Shown here: positions 39,936 to 48,354 of the stretch, piece after piece
Numbering within the stretch: position 1 is the first letter of the stretch
How the letters are laid out: every line of letters starts with the position of its first letter
Assembly: GCA_963807305.1 (NCBI GenBank)
Contig: CAWEBN010000007.1
Span: 124,001 to 188,000 of the forward strand
Source: JAOPZW01 sp963807305
Lineage (GTDB): Bacteria; Actinomycetota; Thermoleophilia; Solirubrobacterales; Solirubrobacteraceae
Length of the DNA stretch: 64,000 nt
Reading direction: 5' to 3'
Notes under the pieces: model-generated
The model's input: only the letters and a program-made list of their open reading frames with translations
Database searches by the model: none
What the model was told of the DNA's origin: nothing
Position numbers and translations under genes: made by a program

Positions 39936-41065
39936 ACCCGGTCCTCGCCGGCATGACGAGCTATCCGTTCCTGCGGCTGATCGAAGCCAAGCGCGCCGCA
40001 GTCGCGCGCGGTGTCGACGTCATCGACTTCGGCGTCGGCGAGCCGCGCGAGGTCACCCCGGCCTTCATCCCGCGGGCGCTCGAGCAGGCGCTCTGCGCCG
40101 AGCCGGTGTCGACCTACCCGTCGGCCGAGGGGCTGCCGGAGCTGCGCCAGGCGATCGCCGGCTGGGCGCGGCGGCGCTTCGCCACAGACCTGGACCCCGA
40201 CACCGAGATCATCCCGACGCAGGGCTCCAAGGAGGCCATCTTCAATCTCGCGCAGGTGTTCGCCGCCCATGGCGACCGCGTGGTCGTGACGACGCCGGGC
40301 TATCCCGTGGCGGCCCGCGGGGCGCTCTTCGCCGGCGCCCGGGTCGACGAGCTCGCGCTCGATCCCGCGCGCGGCTGGCAACCCGACCTCGACGCCGTCG
40401 ACTGGGACGGCGTGGCGCTGTTGTGGCTGAACTTCCCCAACAACCCGACGGCGGCCACGGCGAGCATCGACCTCTACGAGCACGCCGCGGCGCTCGCGCG
40501 CAAGCATGACTTCGTCGTCGCCGTCGACGAGGCCTACTCGGAGCTGTGGTTCGAGGGCGACGCGCCCATCAGCGCCCTGCAGGTGGCCGACCGCACGAAC
40601 GTCGTGGTCCTCAACACGCTCTCCAAGCGCTCGTCGATGCCCGGCTATCGCTCGGGCTTCGCGGCCGGCGATCCGCTGGCCATCGCCGCGCTCAAGCGCT
40701 ACCGGCCCAACGTGGGCGTCGCCCCGCAGACCTTCATCCAGCGCGCCGCGGCGGCCGCGTGGAGCGACGAGGAGCACGTGGTCGAGGTCCGCGACCGCTA
40801 CCGGGCCAAGCGCGACGCGCTCCTACCCGCCCTGCTCGACCTCGGCCTGCGGCCCTCGGGCGGCGATGCGTCGTTCTTCCTGTGGCTGCGCGTGCCCGAG
40901 GGCGAGGACGCGGAGGTGCTCGCGCTGCGCCTGCTCGACGACCACGGGGTCGCGCTCGCCCCGGGCTCGATCTTCGGCCCCGCGGGTGAGGGCCACGTCC
41001 GCATCGCGCTCGTCCCGACCCCCGAGGACTGCCGCCGCGCGGCCGAGCGCCTAGCATCAGCTTGA
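39926..41065 (+). CDS. dapC: Succinyldiaminopimelate aminotransferase (DapC)
   Basis: A 379-residue fold-type I PLP aminotransferase: NFPNNPTAAT, VAVDEAYSELWF, VVLNTLSKRSSMPGYRSGF with the PLP Lys, and a substrate-binding Arg near the C-terminus (GHVRIALVPT). It makes N-succinyl-L,L-2,6-diaminopimelate from the keto acid using glutamate. GTG 39926 is set by overlap with dapE. Context with dapE and dapD supports DapC rather than another aminotransferase. Confidence 0.88.
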   Translation: MRLNPVLAGMTSYPFLRLIEAKRAAVARGVDVIDFGVGEPREVTPAFIPRALEQALCAEPVSTYPSAEGLPELRQAIAGWARRRFATDLDPDTEIIPTQGSKEAIFNLAQVFAAHGDRVVVTTPGYPVAARGALFAGARVDELALDPARGWQPDLDAVDWDGVALLWLNFPNNPTAATASIDLYEHAAALARKHDFVVAVDEAYSELWFEGDAPISALQVADRTNVVVLNTLSKRSSMPGYRSGFAAGDPLAIAALKRYRPNVGVAPQTFIQRAAAAAWSDEEHVVEVRDRYRAKRDALLPALLDLGLRPSGGDASFFLWLRVPEGEDAEVLALRLLDDHGVALAPGSIFGPAGEGHVRIALVPTPEDCRRAAERLASA

Positions 41066-41123
41066 TGACAGCGCGTCATTGCTCGCCCATCGCCGGCGGT
41101 TGCTCCGAGAGCGAGGCCTCGCG
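41066..41123 (+). promoter_or_regulatory. 58-nt leader of dapD, shared with the thpR leader
   Basis: The leader begins directly after the dapC stop with TGACAGCGCGTCATTGCTCG (41066-41085). The same 20 bases start the leader of thpR on the other strand (62440-62459), at the same distance of 58 nt from the ATG. The two leaders also agree at CCAT, CGGT, CTCC and at GAG-CCTCGCG just before ATGAGC. A short TGAC-AGCGC-GTCA stem and GCGAGG-CCTCGC at the ribosome site are visible. Function unknown. Confidence 0.6.
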
Positions 41124-41957
<834 letters not shown>

Positions 41958-42010
41958 CCGGCCGGGCGAGCCGGTCTCACCCTCCCGCAGTGATGCTGTT
42001 CGCGCCGCCG

Positions 42011-42811
42011 CTAAGGCGCGAGAAGCGCCGCCGCATCGATCTCGCCGGCGAAGACCGGGACCGCCCAGCCGGTCAGGTCGACGTGGAGGTCCTCCCCCAC
42101 CTCGACCTCGAGCTCGCCGCCGTCGAGCTTCACCGTGACCGGCGAGTCGCCGCCGCGCAGGACATGGGCGATGGCCGCGCCGCAGGCACCGGTGCCGCTG
42201 GAGGCGGTCTCGCCGACGCCGCGCTCGAAGATGCGCGTGCGGATGGTGGCGTCGTCGATCGCCGTGAACCACGAGACGTTGGTGCGCTGCGGGAACTGCG
42301 GGTCGGTCTCGATCGGTGGTCCGATGGCGGCCAGGTCGAGCGCCTCGAGGGTGCTGCGGTCGGCGATGTGGATCGCCGTCTGCGGGTTGCCGATGACCAC
42401 GTGCTGGAAGTGGAAGCCGTGGGCCTCGCCGGTGTGGCGCAGCGACGCCCGCCCCATGTCCACGCGACAGGTGGTCTCGGACAGGATCGTCGGGCGGATC
42501 TCGCCCGCCGCGGTCTGGATCGAGAACTGGCCCGCATCGGTCCAGCCGGCGCGGCGCAGGTAGAGGATGGCCTGCCGCGCCCCGTTGCCGCTCAGCTCGG
42601 CCTCGGAGCCGTCGGGGTTGAAGATCCGCAGCCGCGCGACGAAGCCCGGCTCATCGGCGGGCGCGAGGACGAGGACGCCGTCGGCGCCGACCCCGCTGTG
42701 GCGGTCGCACAGCGCGCGGACGAGCGCCTCGCTCGGCTCGCCGCGGTCGAGCTCCGACGCCTCCACGATCACGTAGTCGTTGGACAGCGCCTGCCACTTC
42801 TCGAAGCGCAT
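42011..42811 (-). CDS. dapF: Diaminopimelate epimerase-like protein with both catalytic Cys replaced by Ser
   Basis: A 266-residue DapF-fold protein: RFEKWQALSNDYVIVE, FNPDGSEAELSGNGAR and RGVGETASSGTGACG. In DapF the two acid-base Cys lie in (E/M)CGNG and ACGTG; here both are Ser, S74 (codon AGC) and S205 (codon AGC). All surrounding motifs are intact and the length is normal, so the fold is kept while the known chemistry should be lost or changed. It lies convergent to dapD, near miaA, as dapF does in actinobacteria. It may be a variant epimerase or a non-catalytic paralogue. Confidence 0.85.
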   Translation of the reverse strand: MRFEKWQALSNDYVIVEASELDRGEPSEALVRALCDRHSGVGADGVLVLAPADEPGFVARLRIFNPDGSEAELSGNGARQAILYLRRAGWTDAGQFSIQTAAGEIRPTILSETTCRVDMGRASLRHTGEAHGFHFQHVVIGNPQTAIHIADRSTLEALDLAAIGPPIETDPQFPQRTNVSWFTAIDDATIRTRIFERGVGETASSGTGACGAAIAHVLRGGDSPVTVKLDGGELEVEVGEDLHVDLTGWAVPVFAGEIDAAALLAP

Positions 42812-42816
42812 CGCGG

Positions 42817-43365
42817 TCAGCCGAGCGCGGGCAGCCCGTCGATGCTCACAGCGTTCTTCTCGGCCACGTAGTCCTCGAGTGCCCGGGGGCCGCCCTTGGC
42901 CAGCTTCGTCTCGGCCCACGCCTGCGACTGCGGCCGCTCGCCCTCGTAGGCCATGAGCGGCACGCCGAAGCCGCACGAGTCGGCGATCCGCTCGACCGCG
43001 ACGCGGATCACGGTGCGGCGCTGCTCGGGCAGCACGACAGCGTCGGGGAAGTCGACGCCACCCGGCTCGAGGACCTCCCCGCGGCCGTGCAGGCGCACGA
43101 TGCGCGGCGGTCCCTCGAAGGCGCAGAGCATGACGACGATGCGCCCGTTGTCCTGCAGGTGGGCGACGGTCTCGGCGCCGCTGCCGACGAGATCGAGGTA
43201 GGCCACGGTGTGCTCGTCGAGCACCCTCAGCGTGTCGATCGGCCCCTTGGGCGACACGTTGACGTGGCCCTCGTCGCCGCTGGGCGCCGTGGCGACGAAG
43301 AACATCCGCTGACGGGCGATCCACGCCGCCAGCCGCGCGTCGATCGCGTCGAAGACCTTGGCCAT
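42817..43365 (-). CDS. Pyridoxamine 5-prime-phosphate oxidase family protein
   Basis: A 182-residue split-barrel flavin-binding family protein: FFVATAPSGDEGHVNVSPKG, YLDLVGSGAETVAHLQDNGR and IVVMLCAFEGPPRIVRLHGRG. It may bind FMN or F420; the substrate is unknown. It lies 5 nt upstream of dapF in the same direction and is probably co-transcribed with it. Confidence 0.85.
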   Translation of the reverse strand: MAKVFDAIDARLAAWIARQRMFFVATAPSGDEGHVNVSPKGPIDTLRVLDEHTVAYLDLVGSGAETVAHLQDNGRIVVMLCAFEGPPRIVRLHGRGEVLEPGGVDFPDAVVLPEQRRTVIRVAVERIADSCGFGVPLMAYEGERPQSQAWAETKLAKGGPRALEDYVAEKNAVSIDGLPALG

Positions 43366-43377
43366 GTCCGACGGAGG

Positions 43378-44904
43378 CTACCGGCGCACGGACGGCATGC
43401 TGAGGCGGATCGCCTTCAGCGCGACGCTCCCCGCGGAGCGCACCGGCCCGTACACGCTCGAGCCGCCTGCGATCTGCAGGGTGTAGTGCGCGCCGGGCTC
43501 GATGGCCGCGGCCACGCCCTCCAGCGAGCGCGAGACCGAGTGCGGCAGGCCGTCGAGCCTGATCGCGATCGGCGTGACCTGGTTGCCGAGCACGAGGTGG
43601 CGCTGCTCGTCGACGATCTGGGCGAAGACATAGCCACGCGGGTCGGTCGCGGTGCCCTGGTAGGTGAGATCGAGCTTCGGCTCGCCGACCGCGTCGACGT
43701 GCTCCGCGGGCGACGGGATGGGCACGTTGACCGCGTCGGGCGACGGCGTGGCGGCCACGGTGAGGCCCGAGGACGCCGTGTCCGCGGGGCTGAAGGTCAG
43801 CGTGCCCGAGCCGCGGGCCGTCATTGCCGGGCCGGCCGCGAGCGGCCAGTCGGGCGCGCTGCGCCACTGGCCGTCGTCGGCCAGCCACTCGAAGGTCGGA
43901 TCGCCGTCCGTGGCAGGGTCGCCCATGAGCCAGCGCCGCAACCAGCCGACGATGCGAGCCTCGACGCGGCTGTTGTCGCCCTGCGTGAGGCACACGCCGT
44001 GCCCGCCGCAGAACCACAGCATGTGCAGCGGCACCCCGCTCTTCTTCAGCAGCTCGAAGTTGCGGATCGCCTCGCTGGGCGTGAACAGCGTGTCGGCCGT
44101 CCCCTGCACGAGCAGCGTCGGCACGCGGATCTGCGACACGAGCGCGTCGCCGGGGCCGCGGCTCTCGAACCAGGCGCGGTTCGCGTCGGACAGATGGCCG
44201 GTGGCGACGCCCTCGGTGAACGCCGAGGTGATGTGCGGGTCGACGGTCCCCGTCTGGACGCCCGCCGGGCTGATGATGCCGAGCGCCGTCGCGGTGGGGA
44301 TGCCGAGCCCCGAGAGCGCCGCGGCCCAGCCGCCCTTGACGAGGTCGTCGCGGTAGAGCGCGGTCAGCAGCGAGTGCCAGGCGATGGACGGCGCGATGGC
44401 GTCGATGCGGCGGTCGCTGCCGGCGGACACGAGCTCGATCCCGCCCGCGTAGGACGCGCCGGTCATGCCGGCGCGCGGATCGCCGGGGGCGTCGAGCTGC
44501 TGCTCGGGCTGGGTCGCGAGCCAGTCCAGCAGCGCCGACACGTCGCGCCCCTCGAAGTCCTTGGAGTCGACCTCCACGGTGCCGCCCGACTCGCCGAAGC
44601 CGCGTGAGTCCCACGTGAGCACGCTGAAGCCCGCCCTGCGCAGCGGACCGAGGCCGACCTGGCCCAAGGGCGCCAGCGTGGAGCTGTTCTCGTCCTTGTC
44701 GCGTACGGCGCCCCATCCGTGGGTCTCGAGGATCGTCGGCGCCTTCTGGCCGGGCGCGAGCCCTTGCGCCGGGAAGAAGCTGGCGCTGATCGGCGCGCCG
44801 TCGAAGGACGGGATGATCACGTCGCGGGCGCCGGCAGGCCCCGCGACGACCAGGGCTGCCGCGGCCACGGCCGCCGCCAGGAAGGTGCGAACGCAGGCGT
44901 TCAT
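43378..44904 (-). CDS. Secreted S15/CocE-type alpha/beta hydrolase
   Basis: A 508-residue exported protein with a signal peptide of about 27 residues. The catalytic domain of the X-Pro dipeptidyl-peptidase/CocE type has THGWGAV, S151 in GASYAGG, the Asp in VQGTADTLFTP and His in FCGGHGVC. A beta-rich C-terminal domain (about 330-508) matches the usual jellyroll. The substrate is unknown (peptides or esters). An upstream GTG at 44913 adds three residues. Confidence 0.85.
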   Translation of the reverse strand: MNACVRTFLAAAVAAAALVVAGPAGARDVIIPSFDGAPISASFFPAQGLAPGQKAPTILETHGWGAVRDKDENSSTLAPLGQVGLGPLRRAGFSVLTWDSRGFGESGGTVEVDSKDFEGRDVSALLDWLATQPEQQLDAPGDPRAGMTGASYAGGIELVSAGSDRRIDAIAPSIAWHSLLTALYRDDLVKGGWAAALSGLGIPTATALGIISPAGVQTGTVDPHITSAFTEGVATGHLSDANRAWFESRGPGDALVSQIRVPTLLVQGTADTLFTPSEAIRNFELLKKSGVPLHMLWFCGGHGVCLTQGDNSRVEARIVGWLRRWLMGDPATDGDPTFEWLADDGQWRSAPDWPLAAGPAMTARGSGTLTFSPADTASSGLTVAATPSPDAVNVPIPSPAEHVDAVGEPKLDLTYQGTATDPRGYVFAQIVDEQRHLVLGNQVTPIAIRLDGLPHSVSRSLEGVAAAIEPGAHYTLQIAGGSSVYGPVRSAGSVALKAIRLSMPSVRR

Positions 44905-44973
44905 TGGAGGCACCCTGGCAGATGGCCCCGGGCCAATGCGCCGGTTCTCGTTCTTTCGCCGGTGAACGCCTCG

Positions 44974-45906
44974 CTACCTCGGGTCGCGGCGTGGCGGCGC
45001 GGCGTCGGGCACGAGCTCGGCGGCGACGTCGCGCGCCTCGCGGCCGGTCAGGTCGACCACCTCGACACCGGCGAGCTTGCGCATCCACGTCAGCTGGCGG
45101 CGCGCGAAGTTGCGCGTGCGGCGCTTCATCGCCTCGACGTCGCCGGCCAGCAGCTCGTCGAAGCCCAGCGCCTTGCGCGCGGTGTCCGAGGCGCCGGCGG
45201 CGTTCGCCGCGCGTACCTCGCGCTCGGCGCCCGCGGCCACCATGGCGTCGACGCGGGCGTCGATACGCGCGTAGAGGGCCTCGCGCTCCATGACCAGGCC
45301 GACGAGCCGGGTCGGATGGCGGGTCTCGGCCGTCCACAGCTGGTTGGGGCCCGAGGGCGGCTCGAGCTCCCCGAGGTCGTCGAGCTCCAGCAGGCGGACG
45401 ATGCGGCTGCGGTCGCGCGGCGCCACCGAGTGTGCGGCCCACGGCGCTCGCCGCGTGAGCTCCGCGTGCAGCGCCTCGGGCCCGCGCCGCGTCAGCTCCG
45501 CCTCCCAGCGCGCGCGCACCTCGTCGGGCGGGGCGGGCCGCAGGGTCAGCTCGGCGAGCGCCGCACGCAGGTAGAGGCCCGTCCCACCGACCACGATCGG
45601 GCGGGCGCGCTGAGCGAGCAGGCCGTCGATCTCCGCATGGGCCAGGTCGGCGTACTCGCCCACGGAGAAGCGCGCGTCCACCGGCAGGATGGAGACCAGG
45701 CGGTGCTCCAGGCGTCCGCGCTCGGCGAGTGACGGGACGCCGGTCAGCGTCTCGAGCCCCTGGTAGACCTGCAGGGCGTCGGCCGACACGGCCACCGGGC
45801 GCTCGCCGCGGGCGGCCAGCCGCTCGGCGACGGCCACGGCCAGCGCCGTCTTCCCGACACCGGTCGGCCCGAAGATCGCCAGCACGGAAGGGGCTGAGGC
45901 GGCCAC
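44974..45906 (-). CDS. miaA: tRNA dimethylallyltransferase (MiaA)
   Basis: A 310-residue enzyme that prenylates A37 of tRNAs reading UNN codons. Walker A is FGPTGVGKTALAVAVAERL, followed by SADALQVYQGLETLTG and VVGGTGLYLRAAL; the C-terminal FARRQLTWMRKL fits. GTG 45906 lies 8 nt behind GATACT, which overlaps the -10 of the divergent FIST gene. Its partner miaB is at 55998-57329, so both steps of ms2i6A formation are encoded here. Confidence 0.95.
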   Translation of the reverse strand: MAASAPSVLAIFGPTGVGKTALAVAVAERLAARGERPVAVSADALQVYQGLETLTGVPSLAERGRLEHRLVSILPVDARFSVGEYADLAHAEIDGLLAQRARPIVVGGTGLYLRAALAELTLRPAPPDEVRARWEAELTRRGPEALHAELTRRAPWAAHSVAPRDRSRIVRLLELDDLGELEPPSGPNQLWTAETRHPTRLVGLVMEREALYARIDARVDAMVAAGAEREVRAANAAGASDTARKALGFDELLAGDVEAMKRRTRNFARRQLTWMRKLAGVEVVDLTGREARDVAAELVPDAAPPRRDPR

Positions 45907-45914
45907 TGGGCAGG

Positions 45915-45922
45915 AGTATCGT
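45915..45922. promoter_or_regulatory. Overlapping bidirectional -10 elements (AGTATCGT)
   Basis: AGTATCGT reads TATCGT (45917-45922) toward the FIST gene, 7 nt before its GTG, and GATACT (45915-45920) toward miaA, 8 nt before its GTG. Both transcripts are predicted to be leaderless and to compete. Confidence 0.5.
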
Positions 45923-45929
45923 CACGCAG

Positions 45930-47093
45930 GTGAGCGTGCGCATCGGCTGTGGGCTGTCCACCAGCCCCGACCCGCGCCTCGCGGCGATCGAGGCCGGTCA
46001 GCAGGCGCACGCGGCGCTCGGTGGCCCTCGCGCCGACGTGGTCTGCGTCTTTGCCTCCGGGTCGCACCTGGCGGCGCCCGAGGCCACGCTCGAGGGCGTG
46101 CACGAGGCGCTCGCGCCCCCGGTCCTGGTCGGCTGCGGCGCGGGCGGCGTGGTGGGCGACGGCCGTGAGGTCGAGCGCGGCACGGCGGTCGCGGTGTGGG
46201 CCGCGGCCCTCGGCGACGGCCGCGCGGAGGCCTTCCATCTCGACGTCACCCAGGGCGCCGACTCGATCGCCGTCGGCGGCGTCCCCGAGCTCCACGACGC
46301 CACCGGGGTCGTCCTGCTTCCGGATCCCTATTCGTTCCCGACCGATCTCGTGCTGGGCGAGCTCTCGCGCCGCGCTCCGGGCGTTCCCGTTCTGGGCGGG
46401 ATCGCCAGCGCGCGCACGCTCGACGGCGACGCCGCCCTCTTCCTCGGCGACGAGCTGCGCGCCGACGGCGCGGTCGGCCTGGCCTTCGCGGGCGTCGAGA
46501 TCATGCCGTGCGTCTCGCAGGGCGCCGCGCCGGTCGGGCCCGAGCTGACCGTCACCGCGGCCGAGGGGCACGTCATCCGCGAGCTCGCGGGCCGCCCCGC
46601 CCTGGACGCCCTGCGCGAGGCGATCGAGAGCCTCGATCCCCACGAGCAGGCCCTCGTGGCCAGCGGCCTGCTGCTCGGGGTCGTCATCGACGGCGGCAAG
46701 CCCGAGTACGAGCAGGGCGACTTCCTCGTGCGCGGGGTCATCGGCGCCGACCCCGAGGCCGGCACGCTGACCGTGGGCGCGCCGGTGCAGGCCGGCACGG
46801 TCGTGCGCCTGCACGCGCGCGACGCCGTCTCGGCTGACCGCGACCTGCGCCAGGCGCTCTGCCTGCGGCGCGAGGCGCTGGGCGGCGGGATGCCGGCCGG
46901 TGCGCTGGTCTTCACGTGCAACGGGCGCGGCGAGGCGATGTTCGGCACGCCCGACCACGACGCGCTGACCCTCGAGGAGGAGCTCGCGGGCGCGCCCGCG
47001 GCGGGCTTCTTCGCCGCGGGTGAGATCGGCCCGGTGGGCGGCGACCCCTTCCTGCACGGCTTCACGGCCACTGTGGCAGTCTTCCCGCGGTGA
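45930..47093 (+). CDS. FIST domain sensor protein
   Basis: A 387-residue protein with FIST_N (about 20-210: VVCVFASGSHLAAP, LVGCGAGGVVGDGREVE) and FIST_C (about 220-380: QALCLRREALGGGMPAGALV, FTCNGRGEAMFGTPDHD, FFAAGEIGPVGGDPFLHGFT). FIST domains bind small ligands, perhaps amino acids, often in signalling. No output domain is attached here. GTG 45930 (VSVRIGCGLSTSPDP) follows the bidirectional -10 element; an SDR gene overlaps its end. Confidence 0.88.
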   Translation: MSVRIGCGLSTSPDPRLAAIEAGQQAHAALGGPRADVVCVFASGSHLAAPEATLEGVHEALAPPVLVGCGAGGVVGDGREVERGTAVAVWAAALGDGRAEAFHLDVTQGADSIAVGGVPELHDATGVVLLPDPYSFPTDLVLGELSRRAPGVPVLGGIASARTLDGDAALFLGDELRADGAVGLAFAGVEIMPCVSQGAAPVGPELTVTAAEGHVIRELAGRPALDALREAIESLDPHEQALVASGLLLGVVIDGGKPEYEQGDFLVRGVIGADPEAGTLTVGAPVQAGTVVRLHARDAVSADRDLRQALCLRREALGGGMPAGALVFTCNGRGEAMFGTPDHDALTLEEELAGAPAAGFFAAGEIGPVGGDPFLHGFTATVAVFPR

Positions 47094-47881
47094 ACCTCTC
47101 CGGGCGGACCGTCCTGCTCACCGGGGCGACGGGCGGTCTGGGCCACGCCATCGCGCGGCGCCTGCGCGCGGCCGGCGCCGAGCTCGTGATCACGGGCCGG
47201 CGCGCCGAGGTGCTCGAGCCTCTCGCCGCCGAGACCGGCGCGCGCTCGCTGGTGGTCGACCTGGCCGATGCGGAAGCGGTGCAGCGGCTGGCGAGCGACT
47301 GCGCCGGGGTCGACGTGCTCGTCTCCAACGCGGGGCTGCCGGGATCGGGCCTGCTGACCTCGTTCAGCGTGGAGGAGCTCGATCGGGCGCTGGCGGTCAA
47401 CCTGCGCGCCCCCATGGTGCTCGCGCGCGTGCTCGCCGAGGGCATGGTCGCGCGCGGCAGCGGCCACCTCGTCTTCATGTCCTCGCTCTCCGGCAAGGTC
47501 GGCACCCCGCGCACGCCCGTCTACAGCGCGACGAAGTTCGGCCTGCGCGGGTTCGCGCAGAGCCTGCGCGAGGACCTGCGCCCGAGCGGCGTCGGCGTCA
47601 GCGCGATCTTCCCGGGCTTCGTGCGCGACGCGGGCATGTTCCACGACACCGGGACCAAGCTGCCGCCGGGCGTCGGGACCGTGTCGCCGCAGGACGTCGC
47701 CGACGCGGTCGTGCGCGCGATCGAGCGCAATCGCGGCGAGGTCGACGTCGCGCCGGTCGGGCTGCGCGCGGGTGCCAAGGCGGCCGGCCTGGCCCCCGAC
47801 CTCGCGGCGACGGTCCAGCGCAAGCTCGGCGGGCAGCGGATCGCCGAGGACCACGTCGGCGCCCAGAAGACCAAGCGCTAG
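47090..47881 (+). CDS. Short-chain dehydrogenase/reductase
   Basis: A 263-residue SDR: LLTGATGGLGHAIARRL (TGxxxGxG cofactor site), VSNAGLPGSG (NAG), MSSLSGK with the catalytic Ser and VYSATKFGLRG with Tyr and Lys. NAD(P)-dependent; substrate unknown. GTG 47090 overlaps the FIST stop by 4 nt. Confidence 0.88.
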   Translation: MNLSGRTVLLTGATGGLGHAIARRLRAAGAELVITGRRAEVLEPLAAETGARSLVVDLADAEAVQRLASDCAGVDVLVSNAGLPGSGLLTSFSVEELDRALAVNLRAPMVLARVLAEGMVARGSGHLVFMSSLSGKVGTPRTPVYSATKFGLRGFAQSLREDLRPSGVGVSAIFPGFVRDAGMFHDTGTKLPPGVGTVSPQDVADAVVRAIERNRGEVDVAPVGLRAGAKAAGLAPDLAATVQRKLGGQRIAEDHVGAQKTKR

Positions 47882-47883
47882 GC

Positions 47884-48354
47884 GTGGACGCGGAGCGGAT
47901 CGTCCGTGGCCTCGCTGCCGCCGTGCCCGAGGCGTTCGACGGACACGACCTCGTGGAGGACTACTACAGCGACTGGGGCGAGCCCGACCAGCGCTGGCTG
48001 TCCTACGTGGCGGTCGGGGACGCGCGGATGTGGATCGAGGAGCACGTGCTCGACATCGATCCCGCCGCGCGCGTGGCGCGCGTGCGCCCCGGCGGCGAGG
48101 ACGCGCTGCGACGCTACTTCGACTACTTCGAGTCGCTCGCGCCGGACCTCGAGCGCGGCGTGCAGAACCTGCTCGAGATCGAGCTCTTCGAAGGCGTGGT
48201 GTGGGTTCAGGACGTCATCGACTACGTCGGGCCCCACACGCGGGCGGTGATGGCCCGCGCGCAGGAGCATCTCGCCTGGTGCAACAGCGCAGTCGGCCAC
48301 TGGCCCGAGCCGCCGGCGGCCGAGCACAAGGGCGCCCGGCACCCCGAGCCCTAG
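47884..48354 (+). CDS. Conserved hypothetical protein
   Basis: A 156-residue acidic protein: FDGHDLVEDYYSDWGEPDQR, WIEEHVLDIDPAARVARV, RRYFDYFESLAPDLERGVQN. It is mostly helical, with no motif I can name. GTG 47884 lies 2 nt after the SDR stop. Its last 4 nt overlap the stop of the convergent selenoprotein gene. Confidence 0.65.
   Translation: MDAERIVRGLAAAVPEAFDGHDLVEDYYSDWGEPDQRWLSYVAVGDARMWIEEHVLDIDPAARVARVRPGGEDALRRYFDYFESLAPDLERGVQNLLEIELFEGVVWVQDVIDYVGPHTRAVMARAQEHLAWCNSAVGHWPEPPAAEHKGARHPEP

Noticed and set aside
41079..41123. Start of dapD at TTG 41079
   Set aside because: It falls inside the leader shared with thpR, and the corresponding thpR leader has an in-frame stop, so the element is not coding.
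41958..41974. Short CCGGC-N7-GCCGG hairpin between convergent dapD and dapF as a terminator
   Set aside because: Only 5 bp, with no flanking T run; too weak in this GC-rich background to call.
42812..45961. A minus-strand frame that continues upstream of dapF for more than 1000 codons
   Set aside because: It crosses the PPOX, S15 hydrolase and miaA genes in another frame and is Arg-rich; dapF has a normal start at 42811.
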